64,000 nucleotides of DNA, from contig OENT01000898.1 in the NCBI GenBank assembly GCA_900239685.1, forward strand, positions 1 to 64,000, written 5' to 3'. Below the pieces are notes generated by a model, which was not told the DNA's origin, ran no database searches, and saw only the letters and a list, made by a program, of their open reading frames with translations. Position numbers and translations under genes: made by a program. Below, in pieces: positions 36,101 to 49,500 of the stretch. Origin of the DNA: Rotaria macrura. Its lineage: Eukaryota; Rotifera; Eurotatoria; Philodinida; Philodinidae. Position 1 is the first letter of the stretch. Each line of letters opens with the position of its first letter.

Positions 36101-37457
36101 GTACCCCCCCTCAAAGATTGTTTGGTCAACGATGACAACTTTTTCGATAACTCAGCTATTTCCGGACGGATCCCTCTCATCTTCGAACTCGACCGAGATA
36201 TTGATGAGATAAATCTGTGCACAAAATTTCAGCTTAATCGAATATATTTGTAAAGAGTTATCGTCTTAACGGACGCCCGGACACACTGACCAATTCTAGA
36301 GTGTACTCACTTTTTGAGTACACAAAAACAGAAATATTAATTGAAATCTAGGAAAAACATGTTGGAAGCTGCCGCTGAATTTCTTAACGTAATTGACAAT
36401 TATGAAAAGATAGTTTTTTTTATCCATGATGAAAAAGCAAATTGAAATAAAATCAATGATGAAATGAATCGTCAGAATTTTCTTTAGAAAATTCATCGTG
36501 AAACTTATATATCTATTCGTCTTTTTTACAATAAAGCTGAATGCCTATATGTTTCTACCCAAATGTATTGACTTTTGTGGAATATGGAAACTTCTATTTT
36601 GTAAATAATTAGTAAAAATTTTGGTGATTTGTTCTTGCAAGAATAACGACATCATATAGTTGCATGAGAATATTGTAGCTATTATGTTTTTACTCAAGGC
36701 ACATCAATTATCTTATTCACGACCAATTAGTTATGTTCTCAGAGATCACTGTATATTCATGACTTTATCATCTAGCTTATTCATCATAAACTACAAATAA
36801 CAAGCTGATCTATTATTTTACTTGATAGAATCTTTTGTTTTTAGTGTCAATATGACATGAGAAATTATTTGTTTTAATTATCCAAAAACGTTTCAATACC
36901 TGGCTAATAGATATTTGTTTTTCCATTTCTTGTCGTTTTAACATTTCTCGTTGTTTCCGATTCGTATCAACAAGTTTTTTATGTTTTTCATTTTCTTCGT
37001 CGGTTCGAATCAAATCTTCTTTCATGCCAATTTCGAAACACCGACGTAAACGACACGATGGACATCGACGAATTTGTAAATAATGATTTGCTAAATCATT
37101 TGCATCTGTATTGTTTTCCTTCAATAAATTTGTATCCGAATGGTTACATGATGAATCGAGAATCTAAATAATAATCATATGTCACACATCGAGAACATAG
37201 AAAATAATATGACTAATCATTTTCTTACTTCTTTTCGTCGAGCATTACGACGAAAAAATGCTATTGTTAAATAAATAGACATAATATGAATTCAGAAAAG
37301 ATTAGAAAGAAATTTCATTGAATCATTTGCTACCTTTACATGGAGCACATGTTAGTGCACAGAAATTCATACCGATAGCTTTGGCACCACATATCATACA
37401 TTCATGTTGTGATAGTGATCTTCGATGTCGATGATGATATTGAATAGTGCTGTTCAT
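33186..37457 (-). CDS. Nuclear hormone receptor, paralogue 2
   Basis: Five exons: 37457-37334, 37260-37229, 37163-36900, 34054-33719, 33644-33186, giving 404 aa with the same phases as paralogue 1. First finger: CMICGAKAIG...LTCAPCKAFFRRNARRKE, with the same P-box. Second finger: the exon opens ILDSSCNHSD, so only one of the first two zinc-binding cysteines of this finger is present; paralogue 1 has C-x5-C. The loop before CPSCRLRRCFEIGMK is again very long (27 residues). The ligand-binding-like domain keeps SRTDWCHLSNIVYAYD, TEPWQV, LFFSTPLFSYYD and LIWKYLLYRHG. Intron 3 has grown to 2845 nt, against 66 nt in paralogue 1. The missing cysteine may weaken DNA binding; whether the protein is functional is open. 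Confidence 0.85.
35776..35793. repeat. Perfect 18-nt palindrome
   Basis: CTCGGACTTAAGTCCGAG is its own reverse complement. It lies just outside the left end of the putative element 35800-36323. Confidence 0.9.
35800..36323. mobile_element. Putative short inverted-repeat element in the nuclear receptor 2 intron
   Basis: The left end, GTGTACTTCAAAAAGTAA, resembles the reverse complement of the right end, GTGTACTCAAAAAGTGAG. The right end is itself a perfect hairpin (stems 36301-36309 and 36315-36323, 9 bp). The interior (36090-36290) is less AT-rich than its surroundings and reads like repeat-derived DNA (C and A runs, GGACGCCCGGACACAC). No transposase and no clear target duplication. Confidence 0.4.
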
Positions 37458-40124
37458 TCCTTTAGTTATTTGTTAATTTATCTCTGTAAGGAATTAGAAC
37501 GGATTTTCTCCATTATTCTTGGTTTATTCAAACTGGTTGAGTATCACGCCAGGGAGAAATAACTGCTTTCTGTGATCTTTTTTATTTAAAATTGAGAAAA
37601 TCAGCTGTTTCCCACTTGGTATCACGTTTACCCTAGCGACTAATAATGACAATTCTTACAATCTATATAGAATTGGTTTTCTTCGTGCAGAACATCAAGT
37701 AGATATATCATTGAAGATTTAGAGATTGGAGTCCTACGTAATTTATTTTCCTTAGAAAAAAAAAACATTGAATAAATGAATTATTCTAATTAAGGATATG
37801 GAAGAAATATATTGTTCCCAGGGGATGTTAATTTGAGTAAAACAGGAAATGAGTTGCAGAATTCGAAAATGTGCAAACGCATATTAAGAGGAAGTATTCT
37901 TTCTAGTTCACTATTTTGATACTTATTTTCTAGTTGAATAGAGAGAAAGTTATTATTGCGTGTTCACATGTACGAATTTCCAAAAATCTATTTTTAAAAA
38001 AAATTCTCTCACATTATCTCAATGTCTTGCTTTCTTTCTTTCTTAGTACTAGAACAGACATGTTAGTGCACTTACGAAATCTCGTAATCTTGACTGGAGT
38101 TTTTATTAATCGAAGATTTTATAACAAGATGTAGTGATTGATGGATTTCTCTGTATCATGACAATAATCGAAAACACATGTGACATAGTAATCTAACGAT
38201 AAATATCTTTAGGAAAATACTCAACTAGACGATAATCTATTCCACAGATGATTTCGAAAACAAGCAAGAGACTCTATTGTTTATGTCTCTCGATATGAAA
38301 AAGTTCAGAACTGAACATAAATAGTAGAGAGGAAGAAATACAAAGAGATTCTATTCCATAAAAAGAATTCTTCTTTTGTTTAAGAACTCAATAAGTACAA
38401 AGGCGGACATCGTCACTCGCACATGCCATCTAACCTATGCTCATAGCTTTCGAGAGGATTTAATGAATAAATTATTATCTCTGAACGTATTTCAAATTAA
38501 AATGATATGATTTGATCATAGAGATTCACAAGAATTCCAATGCCTCGTTAATGTAAGAAAAGAAATATCTAATTGGATCCTTTTAATCTCTTGACACCTT
38601 ACTGATAAATACGTAAGTAATGCAAATATTTTTTTCTTGAATTTGAACTTGAGCTCAAGCAGCTTCACGATAAACTATCAGAAATGTTTTGAAAAACTGT
38701 AAAATTTTTTTTCCCTTATACGGACGGTTATTAATTTTCTACGAATATTGAGTGAGGAAAATATTTTTCATCAAAGAAAAAATCTATCTAACCTATCAAT
38801 TATTTGCACTAGTTTTCTACTCGAATTACTTTTTTAAAATAATTTTAAAAGATTAATTAAACTGTATCTTAGACATAAATGAAACTTATTGCTACTGGTT
38901 TTCTGAAATATTTAAAGAAACACTGCTAAGTAATTTGATGAGGTTCAAAATAACTAGTGGAAGAGTATAAGTTTATATTTACATGACCTATTTTTCTTTC
39001 TTTTCTTTAGTATGAAAAAAGTACTATGTTTTCGAATAGAGACAATATACTACGATAAAATACTTTTTATTCGCAAGATTTCTACATCAGCAACTGTATT
39101 GCTAACCTTTCTATTTGTTTCCTAAAAGCATCTATTCTTTCTTTACTATTTCTTATCCATACATACTTTCAATTCCTAATAAAGAAAAATTGAAGAACTT
39201 TATAAGGTCAAAAAACAAACATGATGATTGCCTATGTCTGTTTATTGACAACTGTTATATCGTATTTTTGCTTTCAATGAGTAGATTGAAATTTGCAACA
39301 GTAAGAAGCATTTTTTTACTCCACAGCGAGAGGATAAAACAAACATAAGACACAAGGCACTATAAAAAAATTTTAATACTTGAGTTTTATGAGTAAGCAT
39401 CAACAACTAATCTAAGAATGAAAAAAAAATCTGCAGACTTCTTAATTATTTCTTTTCTTTTTGCTTTCTATGTAGGTGCAATTCGGAACACAAGCAAAAA
39501 TAAATACGTATCCACGTAGGCATATATATTCATATTTGTGGTCTTCTAGTGGTGTTTTTAACATGGGACACCTTGAATTGTAAGCTGCTTGACATTTTCT
39601 CTTTGTATATTTTCAGTCTCACTTTTTCAATTATCATTCATGTTTATCTGTATGTAATGATTGTAATTAATAGTATATACCAGATTAAATGCATATCTAA
39701 AATAACCTACTAATATGATTAATCATGTCAAGTGACCTACATCAAATCAGAAGAAAATTTAACACAAAAAAAATATTTAATTTATATTCATAGAATTATA
39801 GATGTCCAATTCAATAAAAAGTGCAACGAATAACTTAGGCAATATTTGAGATCAATTTTTTTTAATTTTTCTAATAATGAACTCACTAAACGTCATTCTT
39901 TTTTAATGAAAGAAATGTTTACATGTATGAAGCATAATATCCCAGCTTTTTTTTTTGATTATCTTAGAGGCATTAAAACAAGGAAAAGACATTTGTTCCT
40001 ATTGTCTTTGCTTGTTTTTCTAAAGACCGATGTATGATTGGATTAATTATAGTGTAATTTTCAAATGACAGATTGTCGGGATGAAGTGAAACATGTTTTA
40101 TCTCACGTTCAGAGACTTGCATGT

Positions 40125-40850
40125 TGTAGATAACTTGCCTTGCCCTGACATGGCAGGACCGGGCAGGTAACAGGGTACCAGCAGTGTAACATGTGAACCT
40201 CTAACTAATATTATCTAATAGATGTTGTCGACTTTTTTCCATAATTATTTGATAAGAAAAAGTTAAAACTGGTAGTTAATAAAAAATCAAGTTAGATTGG
40301 TCGTAAACGTATTCAATAGTAATAAAAGATATGTGCTTTAGCAGTATATTCGATATATTCTTTGTCTTTATGAACATCTAAAATTAATTCTATTGTACGT
40401 ATATTATTTTTATTCATTTGTCCTTTATTATAATGAATTTATCTTCCGGAAGGATCAAGATATGTTGCGCTATCGATTACATGCTCTAGCATATATTCTT
40501 AAGACAATAACGAAGAATAACTTCCTATTCGGGATTCCTGCAAGTTCGACTATATCATAGAGCGGGGTTTTAGCTCATCAGATTGAATACTAGAAAATAG
40601 AAGATAACTTTTAAATCCCGATATTGCTGATGACATTTTAATGATATGAAATTTTAAAAATGAAGGATATCCTGTTTTTTGCTTTGTAGTATACACAAAT
40701 TGAATAGAATTATATAATATACTCATGTGAAAATTTGAATTTTTCGCAATTATAAAAAACTATAGGGTAGGGTAGGGCATGTTACAGATTACGAAAAAAT
40801 GTGCCGGGGCAAGGCATATCCAGGTTGAAAAAATCTTGTAACCTGCAGCT
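40125..40850. mobile_element. Possible inverted-repeat element with GC-rich ends
   Basis: The left flank has TTGCCTTGCCCTG followed by TGTAACATG. The right flank has CATGTTACA followed by CGGGGCAAGGCA, i.e. the same pair of blocks in inverted order and orientation. The interior is ordinary AT-rich DNA with no coding capacity. A decayed MITE would explain it, but the arms are imperfect. Confidence 0.35.
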
Positions 40851-43800
40851 CTCTAGACATCCACAGATAGAAAAATAATTATTCTGTACTTCTATTTATA
40901 GCATGTAAAGAAAAAAAAACATTTCCATTGTTTTTATACGTGACTAAATGCATGGCAATATTCAGTTATGTGAACATGAATAATTGAACCAGAAATACTT
41001 CTTCAGAATTCTTTTTCAAGGACTGATTTCAACGACTCGTGTTTCAATTTGTTTGAATTGAAGTGCCTAGCGTGGGATTTTGTTTACATCATTCTAAAAT
41101 TCTGTTTTCTTTTATTTTTGACAGAGCTGCATAACCGATTTATATGTTTCGAAAGATCCACTATGATTTGTTTAGTAGTGAGAACGCATTTAAAAGTAAC
41201 TAACGGCTAACGTTGTTCATTTTGCAACAACAAATGATGGTCAACATCAATGTCGTTACTAAATGTAAAACTGTGGATATTTTTTCTCTAACACGAGTAA
41301 TTGCATATTTCAAATTTAAATGTAACGTTTATCTACGCAATCTCCACTGTGATCGGCGATCTTGTTTCCCTAGCATTCTCAAATATTTTTATGAGTTCCA
41401 TCCTTCTTGTTGTAACGTAAAAAAAGATTTTGAATCGATTGCTAAAAACAATGATCATTCAAAACATCTGCCATATAATTCGAGGTTTATACTATTCCTA
41501 TATCATACATTCATTAATTTCTCTTTTCCCCTGGCACAGAACAACACAAATCACAAAGAATCTTCTAGTTGATCTTCATGTCAGCAAATGATTGAACTTA
41601 ACGAAGGATGCTATATGAAATTAAAGTCTTTCAAGGAGTCCTTATCATTGTACGAATGATTACCATTTCCTTTTGTCAGATTCTTTTGATTCGATAAATA
41701 GTTACACACTGTTTAATCATTTCATGTTAACATCTATTTCTGCACCGAGTGGCAAATAGTTTTTAAAATTCTAGTCTAGAGAAGATCAAGATGTCAAGCA
41801 ACCATATAATGTAGAGGTCCACTTCCGTTATTTTGAGACTATGCTAAAACATATATTAATTGAGTAAAATCAAAATTTCGTATCTATACTTTGTCTCATA
41901 GGCACTAATGACAATGTCCAAATTTAATTTCAGAGAACTCTATCTGAATCATTTGTTTCAACAATGAAAATTATAATTTAATGAATTTTGTTTGAAACAT
42001 TTTTTTTCTCTCAAATTTAGTAGCATAAGTCAAAATGATCTCGAACTTTACAAGCTGCTCTACACATACGTTTAGTTTCTCTGAAAATTACCATTGCATT
42101 GTTTGTTTTTCTTCCAGCATCATCATACTAATGTCTTTTACATGATTGTTAAAAAGTCGATCGATTGTTTATTATTTCAATGTTGTACTCACGAGTGAAT
42201 TCTTCTTACCAAGAAAATAATAGCTGAGACTTTCACCGACAATAGATGTAAAAAATGACTTTGGTAAATAATGGGGTGACTAGCTGTAATGTAGAAAAAA
42301 ACATGAATTTCTCCACCGAACTTGAACTATGTTAATTAAAAGATGAAATCTTACGTTCTAGAACGAAAGTATCGAATACGAAATCATTATTTACCTCCTG
42401 TCATAATTTAAATTAAAAATTCATCAAAACTTCTGAGAACATCCATGGTTGTAATATTTGAAAAAATAATGTTACTAGACTCTATGGATGTATTCTCTGT
42501 CGTAAAAGATCATATCAATAACGGTAAATAATGCAATAGTTGTGTTTAATCAAATAAATTTCTTTTTCTTTTAAATCGAAAGCACGTCTTGCGAAAATCT
42601 AACTGTACATAAACCCCTCTTGAAGTAGTACTATCCATTATTATATTGATTCTATATTTTTAATGTACGTATACAATGGAACAGTATACTCACAAGTATG
42701 TAATCACTGTCCGTCCAATGACACACATCAATGCTATGATTCCAAAATTATTTAACCCTTGAAAAACGAACATCAACAAAATAAACTGTGACATAAAAAT
42801 GAAACATAATTTTTTAAAAATTTTCCATGAACTTAATGATCTATTCTAGTTTTAAATTGAATGCATATGCCTACTGCATTGTCATCAAAACTTATGTCAT
42901 GCAGTTCATATGTGATGAGATAACATGTCTTTGAATAGTAAATTCATGCTATAGGTCTAATTTTGAGTACTTCTCTAGTGTATATTTTAACGTTCGAACC
43001 TAGAATCGTCGTCATAAGCGACTTCTATTTTGAAATATTGAAATGAATTAGTTAGGTTCAATGTGGACAAAATCACTAAATAAAACTAAAACCGATGTTG
43101 AATGTTTCAGCAAATTCCCGTTGATGTGCGCAAAAGCAGTAGTTATTTGACCTATTGAAAGCTAGAGAGATCTTAAGTTTTTGTTTATTATTCCATAAGA
43201 CAATAAGTCATAGAGTTACATTAGTAATAATTAGACAATATAGAGTATCGGTCAACGAGACGTGTCAAGGCTTATGTAATCACTCTCATAGACTCTAGGT
43301 TTTACAGTATTCAATAGTAAAAGTTTGTGAATAGGATATGGCATGTAATAATTCATACCATTCAATTAAAACAATGTAATGTTCATCTTCAATACATAGA
43401 ATTCTCTCCGTCACTTTATTTTAAACAAATATATATATTTATATGTCTACGTCTCAACAGTTATCAATTGTTGTATCGAAAGAAGAAATCGTCATCCAAT
43501 AGCTGTAAGGCAACGTGTAACATATTTTTGTATGAACTATAATGTTACTAGTTAAATTTAGTGATGTTTGAAAATTTCTACAGATGAAGAAGATTACGAA
43601 ATCTAATTTTGAAATAGAAAGCTACATTTGTTTTTGCACTCTTTTTCTAAAAGATAATTTTCTTATAGGATATTCTTTTCCTCTCGATAAGTTTTCATTT
43701 TAAGAAGACTGCAATGAAAATGTGTTGATGTATGTGCAATCGTGAAATAAACTAGTAGCTGATATGATCCTTTTCTATGTGTACAATCTGAGAGAAAGTC

Positions 43801-44439
43801 ATTATGAAAGAATAATTTCATATTTGAATACAGTATAACAAGAGATTGCATGCATCTATATAGTTACTCAAAGATAGAACGATGTTTTGCATATGCCAAT
43901 GATCTCAGTTTTACTGGCATTATTGTCACTATTCAATTGGAATCATATTTTTTATGAAAGTGAAAAAGAAAATAAAGCGTAAAATTGACGTGGCTATCTT
44001 CTAAAATACATTTACTTTTTCCATGTACTGATCTAAAATTCAACTGCGATGCTCATACAATATGACACTTTATTCGATAGTTGTTCAACAAAGTATACAA
44101 AACACATTCAGCGCTTCGAATGGTATATACAAGGTTGCCAAGTCAAATGAATCAAGATTTTTGAACATTTACGATTTATAATATTTTAAATAGCTAATGT
44201 GATAAATGATATATAAAGCAGAATTACTTACAGATCTTTCATGTGTAGGAATTATTTTGAACTTTATTGAAAAAGAATTTTTTCTCAAGAATGTTTTCCT
44301 CGCTATAAGTAATAAATGGACCCATTCGATTAAATCAATTGAATGATTAACATTATGAACAATTTCTGTTTTAAATCATTGTCACAAAAGAAACCTGTTA
44401 ATTACCAGTTAAAATTTTCACAGACTTTTCATGGTAAAT

Positions 44440-44940
44440 TTCATTCATAAAAATCACATAATGAATCGAAGATGTTTTTTTTTTGTGTCAACCTATTCTG
44501 CACTGGATAAGTAAAAAGAACTCCATGCTGAAAGTGCAAATGAAAAAGAAAAACATGTCGATGGTAATTGACAAGTATCGTAGCTATGAATGCAATTAGA
44601 AAATCAAGGAAAGTTGTTTCATGAACATAAGGCAATTGTAAATGTATTTTTTTTAATTGATCTACTTTGTTTAAAAGTATAGATATCAAAAATAGAAACC
44701 ATGCATTAGCAGTCGTGAGAGAGTTTGTATTTATTTCTCAACGTGCAAGTAAAATCACAGCTAAATCATTGACTAATCCTTTTGAATGGATCCAATCAGG
44801 TGACATAGTATAGATATCGGGTGCTTGAATCAGACTTTTGTGTTGAAAGATATTGCTTCGATGAAAATACCAATGTTCGAATAATAATTTACCGCCAGCT
44901 AATGAAAACTTACTAAATAAGATCAATATTAGCAAAAGAG
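44440..44940 (-). pseudogene. Coding-like traces of a membrane protein
   Basis: Two minus-strand frames, 44935-44738 (GGKLLFEHWYF, QAPDIYTMSPDWIHSKG) and 44725-44441 (TANAWFLFLISILLNK, FLDFLIAFIATILVN), have protein-like composition and hydrophobic segments. They do not join by clear splice sites and no family is recognised. Could be a relic or chance. Confidence 0.25.
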
Positions 44941-46524
44941 AATCAATTTTGTTTTATCAAGAGAAGAATTTCAATCATCTTTCAGAATTCTAGTATCGTA
45001 TCCGGAATAATCCATCAAATAATTTTCCCGCCACATCAATCGTAGACACTAGGGAACATCGACTTCTGATTTATTGAACAATATCGAACTTGATTTTCAA
45101 TAATAAATCATAGAAAAAAAAAATTAAAAAGTCTAGATTCCATATTTAGTTTTTGCTATCATACAAGCAAAGCGAATGATATTGAATTGTATTTTTGCAC
45201 TGCGTAGATGAGCAATACATGGAACAGATGGAGTATCTTTAATGATCGCATTTTAAATCTCTTCTTCTTCTTATTCAATACGTCGATTATTGATAAACAA
45301 CACAGATCGTACGATGCATTATGAAGCACTCGAGAAGTAACACTGCGAGTCTAATCTAATATATACTCACACATTGTTTTCAAAATGAATGAATTGCCAT
45401 GCGTCCGATTTCGAACGCTACAATGAATGGTTACCTACAAGTTGGCTTGGATTTTTATATAAAAAAATGTACCCATCACATCAACTTTGCTTTGTAAAAG
45501 GACGACAAGGCTTTTTTGGTTGCATTCTGTAGTATTTGCTTTTGTGAAGAAAATCACATGAAGCGATGAAAAGATGAAATTAGCTAGAAGGAATCCCTGA
45601 TTTGTGTAGAAAAACATAATGTTGTCAAAGTGGCTGAAATTGACAGGCCTATAACTTGTTTTTTTTCCGAAAACAACAAGTAGGCAATAAAAATAAGCTT
45701 TGCTTTGTAAATTGTATAGCTTTCCCCAATGAATATTGTGCTGTAGTTTGTTGTTTTACATTTATTTAGAGAATAGATTGTGAAGTGCAAACTGCAAGCA
45801 TTAATTAAGAATGATCTATTATTTTCACACTAGAAAAAAAACCATCATATTTTTAACTACATCATTATTACTTCAACAATACATCATACTTCATTAATGT
45901 TAGAATTATCTTTCAATTTAAGTATAGATAAAAGTCAAAGTTTTTTTTATCAAACTAGTCAAGCTACGATAGAATTTTGTTCGTCATTTTGAATTCAGAC
46001 AAAAAGACACGTTCTTCATCCATCGTGCTCTCATAATCCATTGTGAGATTCTATGATGCCGACAAAGAAGAGATGTTCAGAATAACCCACAAATTGTATT
46101 CGATCATGAATCGTTATAGTTGGTATCTATCAGTTTACTTATACTGGCTGATGCATCATTAAAAAGAAACGAGACTGCCAAATTCGATTCTTTTTTTTCA
46201 TTCGAAGCAAATTTATTTCAACGTATAACTTTCGGTCAAAAAAAAGACAAATCTATAATATGTGCACATGTTTAAAAAAGGGACGTTATCACCGGGCTAG
46301 AGATTAAGCCAGATGTAATATGCTCGGGGTGTATTACATGCTAAAATTTAATAAATAAAAAACTATTTTCTCATTTTTATACGAAATCCTTTATTCTACA
46401 TACCTGACTGTGCTATCTGAAGTATGTTTACAAATGCGAGTCATTTACGTTCTATAAACGTGCAATATTATTGTTCATTATCTGAATAGAAGAAGTAAGA
46501 GTTTTGTATTTGTTTTAAAACAAT

Positions 46525-49500
46525 TTACATGACACATACTGCTTTAGTATTTCTTTTACTAATCGTTTGATTTGAATCGATTAACTGAGTTGTTGAAGTA
46601 GATTCTTCGGGATCATTATCAAATTCTCTTAAAGAAAGTGAATGAAGAATAGAATAGTTAATAGCTCTTCATTAACAAAACTTAGACGTACGCAGCTCGA
46701 ATTGTAACTGTTGCCCGATGTTGTAAATGTCGACGATGAGCATGTGCTGAATGATCTAATGATGCACTTCGTTGTTTCATTTCGGCTAAATAGAATAACA
46801 AAGAAGATAATGGCAGTATCCCGATGATCATCGAGTTATGGCCGACAAACAATACAATAACTTTATCTCTATAGATTTCATCTGCAGTGATGCAAATCTA
46901 TTCATAAATGAAGCTAGGAAAGGATTCAATAAAACCATAGAAAAAAACAAAATTAACTTAGAAGTTCTATTTTGAAGCATGAATATTATACACGTAAGTA
47001 TGCTACTATAGTGAAATGTTCATTTAATGTTTTATGAGATGATCAGAGTTGTCTAGCAGTTCGAATTTCCTGCATGAATCTAATTACTTATAATAGACAG
47101 CTGTCTGATATTTTATTCTTAAAACACAATAGGAAAAATTCTATCATAATCTATCGGCCCATGACGAGTTATGACGATTTCAAGGAAGTATTTGTTGTCA
47201 GAAAGACCTTTGAGAAAAATAAAAAACAATGAGTTTCATGCTAGAAATTGATCTGTAGACAGATTTGATATTTATTAGATAATTTTGCCAATTTCAATGA
47301 AAAAAACTCTAAATCTCTTCTTTTTTTACAATACTCGATGCCTTATTAGACTCCATCCATTCACTATCTTATGAACATTCGTTGGTGAGTCTACAAAATC
47401 GAATAACTAACACACACATTTATTTCGTTCTCTGTCAAAGGTTTCAATACAATCTTATAACTATTATTTCTTTGTCTTTCATTTCTTTCTAGAAAGTAAT
47501 ATTTCTTTTTCGATTAAAATGATCATTAATCTTCATCTCTGTATGACGCGTAAGAATCCCCTGTAAAATTCCCTTAATCCCGTAGATGTCTATTTGGAAG
47601 TCTATGGTGAAATTGAACTGTGCCCAACAGTTGAATATGTTTCTCACTATAGGATTGCAATAAAATTCATAAAACAACTAACAAATACGAGATTTTACTG
47701 ATCTGAAATACGCAATGAAAACTGAAAGCATAACCATTCCTTTTTATCAGTTAAAAACGTAATTATCTGAAACTTAGGAATGTAGGTTGATATGTTCTTG
47801 CTAGTATAATTCGTTTATTTTTGTACAATACACTCGGTGTAAGCATAAAATACAGTGTTAATCAAATCAATAGAAACCATCACCCTCCAGAAAAATTTGA
47901 GGCGATTAAATTGAACAAGTACAATGAATGAAAGATTGATGTAATCATACGGTTCAAAGCATTCGTATAAAAAAAATGATCAGCTTATCTTCATCTTTAT
48001 TCATCAACAATGTGGTTGCTTGTGTAATATTTTCAATAATTAACATTGTTGTTTCCAACAAACATTATTCAAAACATGTAAATTCATTAAAATATACACA
48101 ATAGATATCAGTGTTATATCTGACTTGTAACTCAGCAACTAATCAAGTAGTGGACATCTGTTCGATTATCATGGCGATCTGATGAAAATTGATTGATTCA
48201 ACTGAATATGCATTTCAACAAACGCATCGTTGTATAAGGATGTGCACTTGGCTAATCAACATCCATGGATGGACGTGAAGATATTTTTTGTTTTCTTTGA
48301 AGCATTGAATGACATTGATTAAAAATGTTCTCCAAATACTTCATCAACTATTTGACATATAAAATATGTAGCAAGAACATGGAAATTAGTAGATCTCGCT
48401 TAATATTCTAGCATATGTTTAGTGACTTAACAAATGCTGAAAATGTCTCAAATAAGGTCCTTACTATGTTGTTTATGAATTGTTAATAATAATGTCTATA
48501 GGCATGTTCAATATCATGTTATAGACATGTCTGTTCTGTTTTGACGAAATTCTTTGTACTTCATTCGTAAGAGATGAAAACTGAACTGTATAACATACTA
48601 GTTGATTGAGAATCGTTTTTAGAAAAGTTTTATCAATCTTTTTCACTAGCATAGTCGACATCAAATATTTGTTATTTAATCTACCTAGCATCAAGCATGA
48701 ATAACGTCTACTTTTTACTTTATAGAGACGAGATCAATGTTACTCTTTTAAAAATGAACTAATCTTGCCTAGCAAAACATTCTATTTTTCTTCATAGATG
48801 AATAGCTGCTGTTGCTTCTAGCATTATTCTTGAATCTCACTCAATCACAATCATACGCATACTATAGTCTTGAGATTTCTCATCGAAAATCAAATCCCAA
48901 TTAACATAAAACAAGAAATGATTTATTTAAATCAGATTTTTCCGTGAATGCGCGACATTCAGTCTAGCTTGAATAGATTATCTACGAAACTATCTAATCA
49001 GATGACTAATAAACATGAGTAGAATAATATCAACTGGCAAAAACGCTGACATTGAGCAGAAGAGAAGATTTACAAGGAAAAAAGCAAATTTGGAAAGTGT
49101 GCGAAGAAAGAAAATCATGACTATCTTATCTTTTCAAGATTTTATTGTAAAATGAGATTGACGAGACGTTCACATATATGATATGCTTAGTTAGTAGTGA
49201 AGCTGATCAGTTTAGTTCTAAGCATTTAAGGAATTGTTAATTTTAAAAAATCATGCTTGGTTTCAACAAGAGGTCAAGAGTACTAAATAACACGAAGTTT
49301 AACCATCTATGTACATTCATATTTTAATATCTTCACTCGACTTTGGTTATATTTTCTTTTTTTTTGTGTTATCTTTCGTTGAACTAATGAACTTCTAGGA
49401 TTAGTCTTTGCTTTACCATCATCCATAACTATCATAGTTATGCAAAATCTTACCAGCATGCAATAATTCTATGACGTCTGTAAGGCACAAGATTGCAATT

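Larger units (their letters stand above)
34055..36899 (-). other. Expanded intron 3 of nuclear receptor 2
   Basis: The intron runs between the DNA-binding exon (CAG|GTATTG) and the ligand-domain exon. It contains the inverted-repeat sequences at 35776-36323 and otherwise AT-rich DNA without a supported gene. Confidence 0.75.
37458..46524. other. Nine-kilobase stretch without a supported gene
   Basis: AT-rich on both strands. Scattered open frames (for example plus-strand 41213-41572, 119 codons) lack motifs, splice context and start context. Two things stand out and have their own entries: GC-richer inverted repeats at 40125-40195 and 40770-40850, and hydrophobic coding-like frames at 44440-44940 on the minus strand. 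Confidence 0.5.

Noticed and set aside
41213-41572. 119-codon plus-strand open frame
   Set aside because: No motif, no splice or start context, composition like the surrounding spacer.
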